From Burkholderiales bacterium (GTDB taxonomy: Bacteria > Pseudomonadota > Gammaproteobacteria > Burkholderiales > Burkholderiaceae_D), in the NCBI GenBank assembly GCA_028868455.1, contig JAGWUK010000012.1, positions 1-17,407 of the forward strand: 17,407 nucleotides of DNA, in the 5' to 3' direction. The notes beneath the pieces are model-generated. The model worked only from the letters and a program-made list of their open reading frames with translations. It was not told the DNA's origin and made no database searches. The position numbers were made by a program, and so were the translations under genes. Positions 1-8,084 of the stretch are shown here, in pieces; position 1 is the stretch's first letter; each line of letters opens with the position of its first letter.

Positions 1-43
1 GGTAGCTTGCTACCCATGCAGCAGGGAGAAAACATCCTCCCTG
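1..43. other. Two consecutive stem-loops at the left edge
   Basis: Two inverted repeats follow each other. GGTAG/CTACC lies at 1-5 and 10-14. CAGGGAG/CTCCCTG lies at 22-28 and 37-43 with an 8-nt loop, extended by a partial GCA/TGC outer pairing at 18-20 and 47-49. They directly precede the terminator at 55-88. They could be the 3' end of an RNA or untranslated region entering from the left, or, read leftward, the distal part of the paa transcript. No RNA family is recognised and the left part is outside the window. Confidence 0.45.
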
Positions 44-54
44 TTGTGCAGAAT

Positions 55-88
55 AAAAAAACCACCGCTGAAAACGGTGGTTTTTTTT
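55..88. terminator. Bidirectional intrinsic terminator
   Basis: The stem ACCACCG (61-67) pairs with CGGTGGT (75-81) around a 7-nt loop. It is flanked by an A run on the left (55-61) and eight T on the right (81-88), so a U-tract follows the hairpin on both strands. It can end a rightward transcript entering from outside the window and the leftward paa operon, whose last gene paaZ stops at 350. About 260 bp of non-coding sequence lies between paaZ and this hairpin. Confidence 0.85.
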
Positions 89-194
89 CCGACAGAACTA
101 GCCACGACAATTCAAAATATTGACAAAATTAGTGATCTTTTCCGCATCACCGAGAATGATCATAGGTGGCTGATCAGAAAAAAATTCCATAGTA

Positions 195-288
195 CTTACG
201 CAAAACCTCCTCAGCAGCGTTATAGCTCCTCGTCGTACGATGTGTACTGCCTTCGTCGCTATACCTTGCTGGAACGATTTTGCGTAAG
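195..288. repeat. 94-bp palindromic intergenic repeat, full copy
   Basis: Perfect 11-bp terminal inverted repeats, CTTACGCAAAA (195-205) and TTTTGCGTAAG (278-288), enclose nested symmetrical pieces: TATAGC with GCTATA, and GTAC with GTAC nearer the centre. A related half copy lies at 8038-8080 between paaG and paaH. In an ungapped alignment the two share CTTRCGCAAAA, then GCG, ATA, and a YTCCTCGTCGTA block at matching spacing. The element lies downstream of paaZ and has no convincing reading frame. It resembles a REP/BIME- or MITE-like dispersed element. No clear target-site duplication is visible. Confidence 0.6.
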
Positions 289-349
289 ACCTTTTCCAAT
301 CAGTTTCCCCGTACCTGACTCGCAAAATTTTGAGCCAGAGAACCCTAAA

Positions 350-2395
350 CTAAACCGCCTTCTTGGCGACCAGTGTCAAGATGTCGTAAGACGCGACCAG
401 TTCATTGTCCTGATTGGTCACTTCCACATCCCAAGCGACGACACCCTGACCAACGCCGTTGACGTCTTTTTTCTGACGATCAATCTTGCGCTTGCATGTC
501 AGGCGGGCGCGGATGGTGTCGCCTATGCCGACTGGTTTAACAAAACGCAAAGTGTCCAGACCGTAGTTGGCCAGCACCGGGCCAGGCGCGGGTGAGACGA
601 ACAAACCGGCGGCGGCTGACAAGACGAAATAACCGTGCGCGATACGCTTGCCGAATGGACTTTCTTTTGCAGCGATCTCATCAAAATGCATGTAAAAATA
701 ATCGCCAGACAATCCGCCAAAAGCACAAATATCGGCCTCGCTGACTGTACGGCGATGCGTCAATAAAGAGTCGCCGATTTGCAGGTCTTCAAAATAATGA
801 CGGAAAGGGTGAATTTCCGATTCGCGCACGGCAGCACCGCGCACATGTTCGCGCGTCACTGCTGCGAGCATGGTCGGGGATCCCTGCACGGCGGCGCGTT
901 GCAGATAGTGTTTCACGGCACGGGCACCACCCAATTCTTCACCGCCGCCAGCACGTCCTGGTCCGCCATGCTTCAACTGCGGCAAAGGTGAGCCATGTCC
1001 CGTCGATTCTTTGGCGGCCTCGCTATCCAGAATCAACAAACGCCCGTGCCATGCCGCCATCAAAGGAATTGCCGTGGCGGCAATCTGTACGTCCTTGGTG
1101 ACGAGTGACGCGACCAGGCTGCCGCGCCCTTTGGCGGCAAGTGCGATCGCTTCGGGCAAATCTGCATAGGGCATGATCGTGCTGACCGGGCCAAACGCCT
1201 CAACATCGTGGACGCGCGTATTTTCCAAAGGATTGCGGCACACGATCAAAGTCGGGGCGACAAACGCGCCGTTGGCAACGCCCTCGCCCACTGGTGCTGC
1301 GCTTTGCGCTTCGCCAAATGCGATCTGGTTACCGGCAGCCAGCACCGCAATACGTTCACGCACGTCATGCTGTTGCGCCTTGGATGCCAGCGGCCCCATG
1401 CGCACACCTTCAACGCGCGGATCGCCGATCGTTATTTTCGCCAGACGCGCACTGATTTTTTCGGCGACGAGTTCCAGCAAAGTTTGCGGCACCAGAACGC
1501 GGCGAATTGCCGTGCATTTCTGTCCGGCTTTGGTGGTCATTTCACGCACGACTTCTTTCACAAACAAGTCGAACTCTTCGTCGTCCGGTGTCACATCGGG
1601 CCCGAGTATCGCGCAATTCAGGGAATCGGCTTCCGCCGTGAATGGGATAGAGCGCTGCACCAAATTTTGATTCGCCTTGAGCTTGGCGGCAGTATCCGCC
1701 GATCCGGTAAAGGTCACCAGATCGCTTTCTTCGAGTCGATCCAGCAAATCGCCGGTAGAACCAATGACTAATTGCAGACTGCCGGCCGGCAGCAATCCAG
1801 ATGCATCGATCTGTCGCAGCAGAGCTTCGGTCAGATAACTGGTCGCGCTGGCGGGCTTGACGATGCAAGGCATGCCGGCCAGGAAAGTCGGAGCAAATTT
1901 TTCCAGCAAACCCCAGACCGGAAAATTAAATGCATTGATGTGCACAGCAACGCCGCCACGTGGAACGAGGATGTGCGTGCCGGAAAAATGTCCCTGCTTA
2001 CCGAGCGGAAATGCCGGGCCTTCGTGAAAGACGTTCCCGGACGGGAATTCATTCGTTCCTATGCTGGCATACGCAAACAAGGTTCCGGCGCCGCCTTCGA
2101 TATCAATCCAGCTGTCGTTGCGGGTGGCGCCTGTCTGCACGGAGATCGCGTACAGTTCTTCTTTGTGTTCATTGAGATATTTGGCCAGGCTGCGCAAGAT
2201 GGCTGCGCGTTGCTGAAAATCCAGCACCAATAAATTTTTAATGCCTTGTTGGCGGGCGAATTGCAGCGCAGCAGCGAAGTCGATTTGTTCCGCATGCGTA
2301 TGATAAATCACGCTGCCATCAATGGCGTTGTGCAAAGGCTGGGCAGCCTCTTTGCCAAACCACTGACCGGCAATATAGCTTTGCAGAGTTTTCAT
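350..2395 (-). CDS. paaZ: Bifunctional oxepin-CoA hydrolase / 3-oxo-5,6-dehydrosuberyl-CoA semialdehyde dehydrogenase PaaZ
   Basis: This enzyme opens the oxepin-CoA ring and oxidises the resulting semialdehyde to 3-oxo-5,6-dehydrosuberyl-CoA. The protein is 681 aa, the usual family length. Residues about 1-510 form an NAD(P)-dependent aldehyde dehydrogenase with N157 in NAFNFP, general base E255 in FTAEADS and nucleophile C294 in AGQKCTA. Residues about 525-681 form a MaoC-type hotdog hydratase with D565 and H570 (GLSGDYFYMH) and a RIAHG motif. The start at 2395 (MKTLQSY) is chosen because AAGGA lies about 11 nt upstream; an in-frame start at 2437 would add 14 residues and lacks this support. 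It is the last gene of the operon, 94 bp after paaY. Both catalytic domains look intact. Confidence 0.95.
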   Translation of the reverse strand: MKTLQSYIAGQWFGKEAAQPLHNAIDGSVIYHTHAEQIDFAAALQFARQQGIKNLLVLDFQQRAAILRSLAKYLNEHKEELYAISVQTGATRNDSWIDIEGGAGTLFAYASIGTNEFPSGNVFHEGPAFPLGKQGHFSGTHILVPRGGVAVHINAFNFPVWGLLEKFAPTFLAGMPCIVKPASATSYLTEALLRQIDASGLLPAGSLQLVIGSTGDLLDRLEESDLVTFTGSADTAAKLKANQNLVQRSIPFTAEADSLNCAILGPDVTPDDEEFDLFVKEVVREMTTKAGQKCTAIRRVLVPQTLLELVAEKISARLAKITIGDPRVEGVRMGPLASKAQQHDVRERIAVLAAGNQIAFGEAQSAAPVGEGVANGAFVAPTLIVCRNPLENTRVHDVEAFGPVSTIMPYADLPEAIALAAKGRGSLVASLVTKDVQIAATAIPLMAAWHGRLLILDSEAAKESTGHGSPLPQLKHGGPGRAGGGEELGGARAVKHYLQRAAVQGSPTMLAAVTREHVRGAAVRESEIHPFRHYFEDLQIGDSLLTHRRTVSEADICAFGGLSGDYFYMHFDEIAAKESPFGKRIAHGYFVLSAAAGLFVSPAPGPVLANYGLDTLRFVKPVGIGDTIRARLTCKRKIDRQKKDVNGVGQGVVAWDVEVTNQDNELVASYDILTLVAKKAV

Positions 2396-2489
2396 GGGTA
2401 TTGTCTTCCTTGGTAAATCCGCAGAACTGGCTTGCACGACCTGGCATCGGTGATGCGCTCAATAGGCAAGGCGTGGTTCTGCTTATGGT

Positions 2490-3101
2490 TTATTTGGTTT
2501 CTGATTTCGGTTGGTAATGCGGCACCGAACTGTCGCGTAACATATGCGGACGATCGGGTTCGACTTCGGTCAGCGCCTCGACTTCGTGCATGCTTTCCAG
2601 CGAACGACGCGTCAGTGTGTGGTACTCCGCCGTGCCTCTGGTTTTCCACGCTACTTCTTCTTCGCTGAGGCTGCGCAAGACACGCGCCGGTGCGCCAACC
2701 ACCAGACTGCGTGCCGGCACCTCCATACCTGCTTTGACGAATGCCATTGCGGCGACGATGCATTCTTCGCCGATGATGGCGTTATCCATGATCACGGCAT
2801 TCATCCCGACCATCGCGTTTTTGCCTATGCGACAGCCATGCAGCACCGCGCCGTGGCCGATGTGTCCGTCTTCACCGACCACTGTTTCGCTACCGGGAAA
2901 ACCATGCATGACGCAGGTGTCCTGAATGTTTGCGCCGCGCTCCAGCACCAGCCGGCCGAAATCACCGCGCAGCGAAGCGGAAGGCCCCACGTAGCAATCC
3001 GGGCCAATGATCACATCGCCGATCAGCGTGGCGCTGGGATGCACATACGCCGTCGGATGCACCACCGGCGTGATGCCATCAATTGAATAGACTTTCACCA
3101 T
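2490..3101 (-). CDS. paaY: PaaY, hexapeptide-repeat thioesterase of the gamma-carbonic anhydrase fold
   Basis: The protein is 203 aa and built largely of left-handed beta-helix hexapeptide repeats (about residues 10-150). Likely metal-binding histidines are H66, H83 and H88 in MHGFPG and [13 protein letters not shown]45 and D47 sit in RGDFG. The PaaY family hydrolyses dead-end CoA thioesters, such as 2-hydroxycyclohepta-1,4,6-triene-1-formyl-CoA, that form when the oxepin intermediate goes astray. It therefore protects the pathway and frees CoA. AGGGAG lies 6 nt upstream of the start. It is 27 bp after paaJ and followed by paaZ. The thioesterase role is from family knowledge; the fold call rests on the repeats and metal ligands. 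Confidence 0.92.
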   Translation of the reverse strand: MVKVYSIDGITPVVHPTAYVHPSATLIGDVIIGPDCYVGPSASLRGDFGRLVLERGANIQDTCVMHGFPGSETVVGEDGHIGHGAVLHGCRIGKNAMVGMNAVIMDNAIIGEECIVAAMAFVKAGMEVPARSLVVGAPARVLRSLSEEEVAWKTRGTAEYHTLTRRSLESMHEVEALTEVEPDRPHMLRDSSVPHYQPKSETK

Positions 3102-3128
3102 CGTCGCTCCCTGATTCGTCCTACCTGC

Positions 3129-4331
3129 TTATACGCGTTCGATAATCAGCGCAATACCCTGTCCTACGCCGATGCACATGGTGCACAAGGCGTAGCGACC
3201 GTTGATACGTTCCAATTGATTCAGCGCCGTGGTCACCAGTCGCGCGCCCGATGCGCCGAGCGGATGACCGATGGCAATTGCGCCGCCATTCGGATTGACA
3301 TGCGCCGCATCGTCAGCCAGACCCAGATCGCGGGTCACGGCCAGCGCTTGCGCAGCAAAGGCTTCGTTGAGTTCAATCACGTCCATCTGCGCCAGATTGA
3401 GACCAGTCTGCGCCAGCACTTTGCGGCTGGCCGGGGACGGGCCAAAACCCATGATGCGTGGCGCCAGACCGGCTGTCGCCATGCCGACGATACGCGCACG
3501 CGGTTGCAAACCAAATTGTCTGGCCGCGTCGGCCGATGCGATCAGCACGGCACAGGCGCCGTCATTGACGCCGGAAGCATTGCCGGCAGTGACTGTACCG
3601 TCACCTCTGACGACGCCTTTTAAACGGGCCAGCATGGCGATGTCGGTATCCGGGCGCGGATGCTCATCGGTGCTGAATTGTTTCGGCTCACCTTTTTTCT
3701 GCGGAATCGTCACCGGGACAATTTCATTGTCAAAAAAACCGGCTGCCTGCGCTGCCGCCCAGCGTTGCTGACTGCGAATCGCAAACGCATCCTGATCGGC
3801 ACGATTGATGTGAAATTCCTGCGCGACATTTTCTGCGGTCTCTGGCATGGAATCGATACCGAAAGCAGATTTCATCAGGGGATTGACGAAGCGCCAGCCT
3901 ATCGTCGTATCTTCAATTTTTGGGGTACGTGAAAATGCGCTGTCGGCTTTGGCCATGACAAACGGTGCGCGCGTCATGCTTTCCACACCGCCAGCGATGA
4001 TCAGTTGTGCTTCGCCAGATTTGATCGCGCGCGCGCCGATACCGATGGCATCCAGGCTGGAGCCGCACAAACGATTAATCGTATTGGCTGGCACCTCGAC
4101 CGGCAGACCGGCCAGCAAAGCCGCCATGCGGCCAACGTTGCGATTGTCTTCGCCCGCCTGATTGGCGCAACCGTAATACACATCGTCCAGCGCTTTCCAG
4201 TCCACGCCGGGATTTCTTTCCATCAGCGCCTTGATCGGCAAGGCCGCCAGATCGTCGGTGCGCACACCGGCCAGCGCGCCGCCGTATCGTCCGAAAGGGG
4301 TACGTATCGCATCACATATCCATGCATCCAT
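3129..4331 (-). CDS. paaJ: 3-oxoadipyl-CoA / 3-oxo-5,6-dehydrosuberyl-CoA thiolase
   Basis: This thiolase cleaves 3-oxo-5,6-dehydrosuberyl-CoA and later 3-oxoadipyl-CoA with CoA, releasing acetyl-CoA and finally succinyl-CoA. It has 400 aa, typical for the PaaJ/PcaF family. Nucleophile C89 is in NRLCGSS, H356 is in the GHPLGASGAR motif, and C386 near the C terminus is in CTMCIGVGQG. AGGAG lies 6 nt before the ATG. The 154-bp gap between paaK and this gene (4332-4485) is AT-rich. It contains a TATATT hexamer with a poor -35, so a weak internal promoter is possible but not convincing. By sequence alone PcaF of the beta-ketoadipate pathway would look nearly identical; the operon context decides for paaJ. 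Confidence 0.93.
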   Translation of the reverse strand: MDAWICDAIRTPFGRYGGALAGVRTDDLAALPIKALMERNPGVDWKALDDVYYGCANQAGEDNRNVGRMAALLAGLPVEVPANTINRLCGSSLDAIGIGARAIKSGEAQLIIAGGVESMTRAPFVMAKADSAFSRTPKIEDTTIGWRFVNPLMKSAFGIDSMPETAENVAQEFHINRADQDAFAIRSQQRWAAAQAAGFFDNEIVPVTIPQKKGEPKQFSTDEHPRPDTDIAMLARLKGVVRGDGTVTAGNASGVNDGACAVLIASADAARQFGLQPRARIVGMATAGLAPRIMGFGPSPASRKVLAQTGLNLAQMDVIELNEAFAAQALAVTRDLGLADDAAHVNPNGGAIAIGHPLGASGARLVTTALNQLERINGRYALCTMCIGVGQGIALIIERV

Positions 4332-4485
4332 TGTTGCTCCTGTTTTTCATGAAAAAACGCATAAGCTGCCCGGCGCAGTGCTTTACTTTGCTGCTCAGTT
4401 TTGCGTTTTCGCTGTTCGATTAATATAAGAATCCGATTTTTAAAATGACCAATGCGCTAACGAACACAGCAAACATACAGCGTTA

Positions 4486-5814
4486 TTAAACACTGTTTTT
4501 AGGGCGCTTATCGATCACGCGTTTTGCTTTGCCAACGCTGGTGCGCTCAATGCTGTTCGCGGCCAATACCCGGACTTTGCTGCTGACCCCGATGAAGGTT
4601 TTAATCTGATGCTGCAGCTCGCGATTCAAGGCTTCCATCTCGATTTCTGACAAACGACCAGAGACTTCGGGACGCAGCTCAGCAATGATGTCGAGTTTGT
4701 CCATGTGATTTTCACGCGTCACGACGAGCTGGTATTGCGGCGCCAGTTGCGGATGCTTCAGCAACAATTCTTCGACCTGGCTGGGGAACAGATTGACGCC
4801 ACGGATAATCAGCATATCGTCGGAACGACCGGTGATTTTTCCCATACGACGCATGGAGCGCGAGGTCGGTGGCAACAAGCGTGTCAGATCACGGGTGCGG
4901 TAACGGATTACAGGGAAAGCCTGTTTGCTCAGTGAGGTAAAGACAAGCTCGCCCTCTTCGCCATCGGCCACGACTTCACCCGTTTCCGGGTTGATGATTT
5001 CGGGATAAAAATGGTCTTCCCAGATGACCGGGCCGTCTTTGCTTTCTATGCATTCGCAGGCAACGCCCGGCCCCATGACTTCGGACAGGCCGTAGATATC
5101 CATCGCGTCGATTCCGGCGCGGCTTTCGATTTCTCCGCGCATCGCGTCGGTCCAGGGTTCGGCGCCGAAGATGCCGATCTTCAGCGAGCTTTCGGCGATA
5201 TCGAGTCCCTGGCGCGCAAATTCTTCAATGATGTTCAGCATGTACGACGGCGTCACCATGATGATGGATGGCTTGAAATCCTGTATCAGCTGTACTTGTT
5301 TTTCTGTTTGTCCGCCAGACATCGGGATCACCGTGCATCCCAGACGCTCGGCGCCATAATGCGCACCCAGTCCGCCGGTAAACAGGCCATAGCCATACGA
5401 GATATGCACCATGTCGCCAGGGCGTCCGCCAGCTGCGCGGATGGAGCGTGCCACCAGTCCGGCCCAGGTATCAATGTCTTCCTTGGTATAACCGACCACG
5501 GTGGGCTTGCCAGTGGTGCCACTGGATGCATGGATGCGTGCCACCTGTTCACGCGGCACGGCAAACATGCCAAACGGGTAGTTGTCGCGTAATTCTTTTT
5601 TTCCGGTAAACGGAAACTTCGCCAGATCCGCGAGGCATTTCAAATCGTCCGGATGCACGCCGGCAGCATCGAATGCGGCGCGATAATGCGGAACATTTTG
5701 GTACGCGTGGCTCAGCGACCATTTCAATCGCTGCAACTGCAAAGCCTGCAATTCATCCCTGCTGGCGGTTTCTATCGGTTCCAAATCCTTGCGGTCGGGA
5801 ATACGGCTGGTCAT
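4486..5814 (-). CDS. paaK: Phenylacetate-CoA ligase
   Basis: This ligase activates phenylacetate with ATP and CoA to phenylacetyl-CoA, the pathway entry step and the source of the PaaX inducer. It belongs to the ANL adenylate-forming superfamily. The phosphate-binding loop SSGTTGKPT, YGLSEVMGPG, RYRTRDL and GRSDDMLIIRGVNLFPSQVEE follow in the expected order. A C-terminal TSVGKAKRV holds the likely catalytic lysine. The protein begins with two consecutive Met codons (5817 and 5814). The Shine-Dalgarno GAGGAG is 3 nt from the first and 6 nt from the second, so 5814 is preferred; length is 442 or 443 aa. A 179-bp gap with a palindromic repeat separates it from the upstream paaI. Confidence 0.95.
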   Translation of the reverse strand: MTSRIPDRKDLEPIETASRDELQALQLQRLKWSLSHAYQNVPHYRAAFDAAGVHPDDLKCLADLAKFPFTGKKELRDNYPFGMFAVPREQVARIHASSGTTGKPTVVGYTKEDIDTWAGLVARSIRAAGGRPGDMVHISYGYGLFTGGLGAHYGAERLGCTVIPMSGGQTEKQVQLIQDFKPSIIMVTPSYMLNIIEEFARQGLDIAESSLKIGIFGAEPWTDAMRGEIESRAGIDAMDIYGLSEVMGPGVACECIESKDGPVIWEDHFYPEIINPETGEVVADGEEGELVFTSLSKQAFPVIRYRTRDLTRLLPPTSRSMRRMGKITGRSDDMLIIRGVNLFPSQVEELLLKHPQLAPQYQLVVTRENHMDKLDIIAELRPEVSGRLSEIEMEALNRELQHQIKTFIGVSSKVRVLAANSIERTSVGKAKRVIDKRPKNSV

Positions 5815-5924
5815 CATGGTCTCCTCAGAACGAAGTCGTTGAGTTTGGGTCAGTGAATAATTCTTGTCGGTCAGTTTTCAATCAATTTAATTTTTAAAAC
5901 CAGGCAGGCCGGAGTCGCTTATTT

Positions 5925-5974
5925 CATGCGGCTTTCCAGCCACTTCGCCCGCAAAGGCGCATGGATAGTGCGTT
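5925..5974. repeat. Palindromic repeat between paaI and paaK
   Basis: CATGCGGCTTT (5925-5935) pairs with AAAGGCGCATG (5953-5963) with one mismatch. This arm runs into the 17-mer CGCATGGATAGTGCGTT (5958-5974), which recurs exactly at 14231-14247 downstream of paaX. The element sits in the non-coding gap just after the paaI stop. In the leftward mRNA it would form a stem-loop, possibly protecting or terminating the upstream part of the transcript. There is no adjacent U-tract on the minus strand. Confidence 0.55.
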
Positions 5975-5996
5975 CCAGGCATGCCGGTTTTTAAGA

Positions 5997-6464
5997 TTAT
6001 TCTGCATGTGCGGAAGCTTCAGGTGCTGGAATGATTTCGCCTTTGATTTTGTGCGATTTCCCACGGAACATCGCGATCTGGTGGCCATCCTGATTGCGCA
6101 GCTCGACATCGTAGATACCGGTGCGACCGCTCAAGACCTGCTCTCTTGCGATGGCAGTGATGAGATCGCCCTCGCGACCCGGCGCCAGATATTCGATGCT
6201 GCACCCGGCAGCCACCGTGGCATGATTGCGGCTATTGCAGGCAAAGGCGAAAGCGCTGTCGGCGAGCGCAAACAAAAATCCGCCATGACAAGTCTGATGG
6301 CCGTTCAACATGTCTTTGCGAACGCGCATACGCAGAGTCGCCTCGCCCGGTGCGACGGCGACGATTTCCATGCCAAGACCGCGCGTGGCCGCATCATTGG
6401 CGTACATCGCCTCGGCGCAGGCTGCCGCCAGTTTTTGCGGATCATTGAACAAATTGTCAGTCAT
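5997..6464 (-). CDS. paaI: Hydroxyphenylacetyl-CoA thioesterase PaaI
   Basis: PaaI is a small hotdog-fold thioesterase that hydrolyses phenylacetyl-CoA and ring-hydroxylated phenylacetyl-CoA esters, relieving CoA trapping. The protein is 155 aa from MTDNLFND. The motif N54-G-H-Q-T-C-H60-GG followed by D69 (FALADSAFA) matches the PaaI active site, where this Asp is the catalytic residue. The start at 6464 is chosen for its GGAAGG Shine-Dalgarno 7 nt upstream; a frame-open start at 6557 would lie entirely inside paaH. The ATG overlaps the end of paaH by 8 nt, so translation is probably coupled. The last residues (PAPEASAHAE) form a low-complexity tail. Confidence 0.93.
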   Translation of the reverse strand: MTDNLFNDPQKLAAACAEAMYANDAATRGLGMEIVAVAPGEATLRMRVRKDMLNGHQTCHGGFLFALADSAFAFACNSRNHATVAAGCSIEYLAPGREGDLITAIAREQVLSGRTGIYDVELRNQDGHQIAMFRGKSHKIKGEIIPAPEASAHAE

Positions 6465-7983
6465 AAAATTTCCTTCCGCTGCATTTTTTACGTTGCAGCA
6501 ACGGCGATATGCGATAACGGTCTTCGCCGTACCACGCCGCCATGTGCTGCAATACATTCACGATACGGGCGACGCCAATCGCATCGGCCCACTGCAAAGG
6601 ACCACGCGGATAATTAACGCCTTTTTGCATCGCGGTATCCACCGCGGCGACATCACAGACGCCCTGATTCACCGCATCTGCCGCTTCATTGGCCAGCATC
6701 GCCACGGTGCGCATGACGACCATACCTGCCACGTCATCCATGCAGGTCACTGCATAGCCTGCTGCCTGCAAAGCGCCGATCACCGCTTGCCGTGCGGACG
6801 GATGACACTGATCGGCCACGGCCAGCACCACGCGTTTGGCACTTAAAAAATCCAGTGCCAGATCCAGCACGATGGTGTTGGCGAACTGCGCATGATGTGC
6901 ACGCTGCGTCGCGGTGCGGCCATCGCACAGATACACGCGCGCATCGCCACAGCTAAACAGAATTTCATCGTCATCATCGGTCGCCGCAACCAGCGTCATG
7001 CCCGCATTGGAAAAGCGTTCTGCCAGTGCAGAAGTCACGACGCAATCGCCGCGCATGGCCACTTGCGCCGGGGCGTCTTGTGCGGCTTCCGATGCGCCTT
7101 GCGGCATGACTGCATCTTCACCGTAGTGATAAAAACCGCGCCCGCTTTTTTTGCCTAGATAGCCTGCGCTCAATAACTCTTGCTGCAGCAGCGAAGGTGT
7201 AAAACGCGGATCGTTGAAGTAAGCCTGATACACCGTGTTGGTGACCGCAAAATTGACATCGTGGCCGATCATGTCCATCAACTCAAATGGCCCCATGCGA
7301 AATCCGCCGGATTCGCGCATGATCAGATCAATCGTGGCGGGGTCGGCGGCCTGTTCATTCAACAGACGCAAGGCTTCGGCGTAATACGGTCTGGCCACGC
7401 GATTCACGATAAAACCCGGCGTCGATTTTGCATGCACAGGATTTTTTCCCCAATCCTGCGCCGTGGCGTATAACTGGTCGGCAACGGCTTGTTCAGTCGC
7501 CAGACCGCGAATAATTTCCACCAGTGCCATCAAGGGCACGGGATTAAAAAAGTGCATGCCGACAAAACGGCCAGGCAAGCGTAATTTGGCCGCCAGCGCG
7601 GTGATAGAGATGGATGAGGTATTCGAGGCAAGGATGCAATCGTCGGCGACGATGTTTTCCAGCTCGGCAAACAAAGCTTGCTTGATGCCCAGATTTTCTA
7701 CGATCGCTTCGATCACCAGACCGGCCTTGGACAATTGCTGTAAGTCGCTGGCGAGATGCAGCCTTTTTGACGATGCTTGCGCCAGATCAAAGGACATTTT
7801 TCCTTTTTCTGCCAACATAGTGAAAGTGCGATGAATACCTGCAATCGCCTTCTCTGCCGCCTCTGTGCGGGTGTCATACAGCACAACCTGATGGCCTGCC
7901 GCAGCGGCGATCTGGGCTATGCCTGCGCCCATTGCGCCGCCGCCAACGACGGCGACTTGCGTCTCCTTTGTTATTCCACTCAT
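6457..7983 (-). CDS. paaH: 3-hydroxyadipyl-CoA dehydrogenase PaaH
   Basis: PaaH oxidises (S)-3-hydroxyadipyl-CoA to 3-oxoadipyl-CoA with NAD+. The protein is 508 aa from MSGITKETQ. The N-terminal Rossmann motif GGGAMG (14-19) is followed by an acidic residue (D37, VVLYD). H144 and E156 in MHFFNPVPLMALVEIIRG form the catalytic dyad. After the 3HCDH dimerisation domain (about 190-290) comes a C-terminal PaaH-type domain that repeats a 3HCDH-like segment (DAVNQGV, NYPRGPLQWAD). The start at 7983 has GGAG 11 nt upstream, a long but usable spacing. A TTG at 8046 would extend into a repeat element and is rejected. Its TGA stop overlaps the paaI start. Confidence 0.94.
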   Translation of the reverse strand: MSGITKETQVAVVGGGAMGAGIAQIAAAAGHQVVLYDTRTEAAEKAIAGIHRTFTMLAEKGKMSFDLAQASSKRLHLASDLQQLSKAGLVIEAIVENLGIKQALFAELENIVADDCILASNTSSISITALAAKLRLPGRFVGMHFFNPVPLMALVEIIRGLATEQAVADQLYATAQDWGKNPVHAKSTPGFIVNRVARPYYAEALRLLNEQAADPATIDLIMRESGGFRMGPFELMDMIGHDVNFAVTNTVYQAYFNDPRFTPSLLQQELLSAGYLGKKSGRGFYHYGEDAVMPQGASEAAQDAPAQVAMRGDCVVTSALAERFSNAGMTLVAATDDDDEILFSCGDARVYLCDGRTATQRAHHAQFANTIVLDLALDFLSAKRVVLAVADQCHPSARQAVIGALQAAGYAVTCMDDVAGMVVMRTVAMLANEAADAVNQGVCDVAAVDTAMQKGVNYPRGPLQWADAIGVARIVNVLQHMAAWYGEDRYRISPLLQRKKCSGRKFYD

Positions 7984-8037
7984 TTGTGTTTGTGCTCCGA
8001 TTTTATATTCTGATTTTATGTTTTGATTGCATGAGGA

Positions 8038-8080
8038 CTTGCGCAAAATCGTCCCGGTGGCGCGATACTTCCTCGTCGTA
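8038..8080. repeat. Half copy of the CTTACGCAAAA palindromic repeat
   Basis: CTTGCGCAAAA (8038-8048), then GCG, ATA and TTCCTCGTCGTA, match the left half of the full copy at 195-288 without gaps. The TCGTCCC following the A run instead resembles the inner side of the opposite arm (TCGTTCC). Only one arm is present. It fills the 101-bp gap between the paaG stop (8085) and the paaH start (7983). The rest of that gap is AT-rich on the paaH side. Confidence 0.5.
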
Positions 8081-8084
8081 GTTT

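Noticed and set aside
120..125. TTGACA as a -35 promoter element on the plus strand
   Set aside because: No -10-like hexamer lies at 16-18 bp spacing and no gene follows on that strand.
98..325. 75-aa minus-strand frame downstream of paaZ
   Set aside because: Its sequence is mostly the 94-bp repeat; the residues reflect the palindrome, not a protein.
44..595. 183-aa plus-strand open frame
   Set aside because: It runs through the terminator and the palindromic repeat and into the antisense of paaZ; no Shine-Dalgarno and no family-like motifs.
7984..8046. TTG-initiated N-terminal extension of PaaH
   Set aside because: It would run into the half repeat at 8038-8080 and adds residues before the Rossmann motif not seen in the family; the ATG at 7983 has a Shine-Dalgarno.
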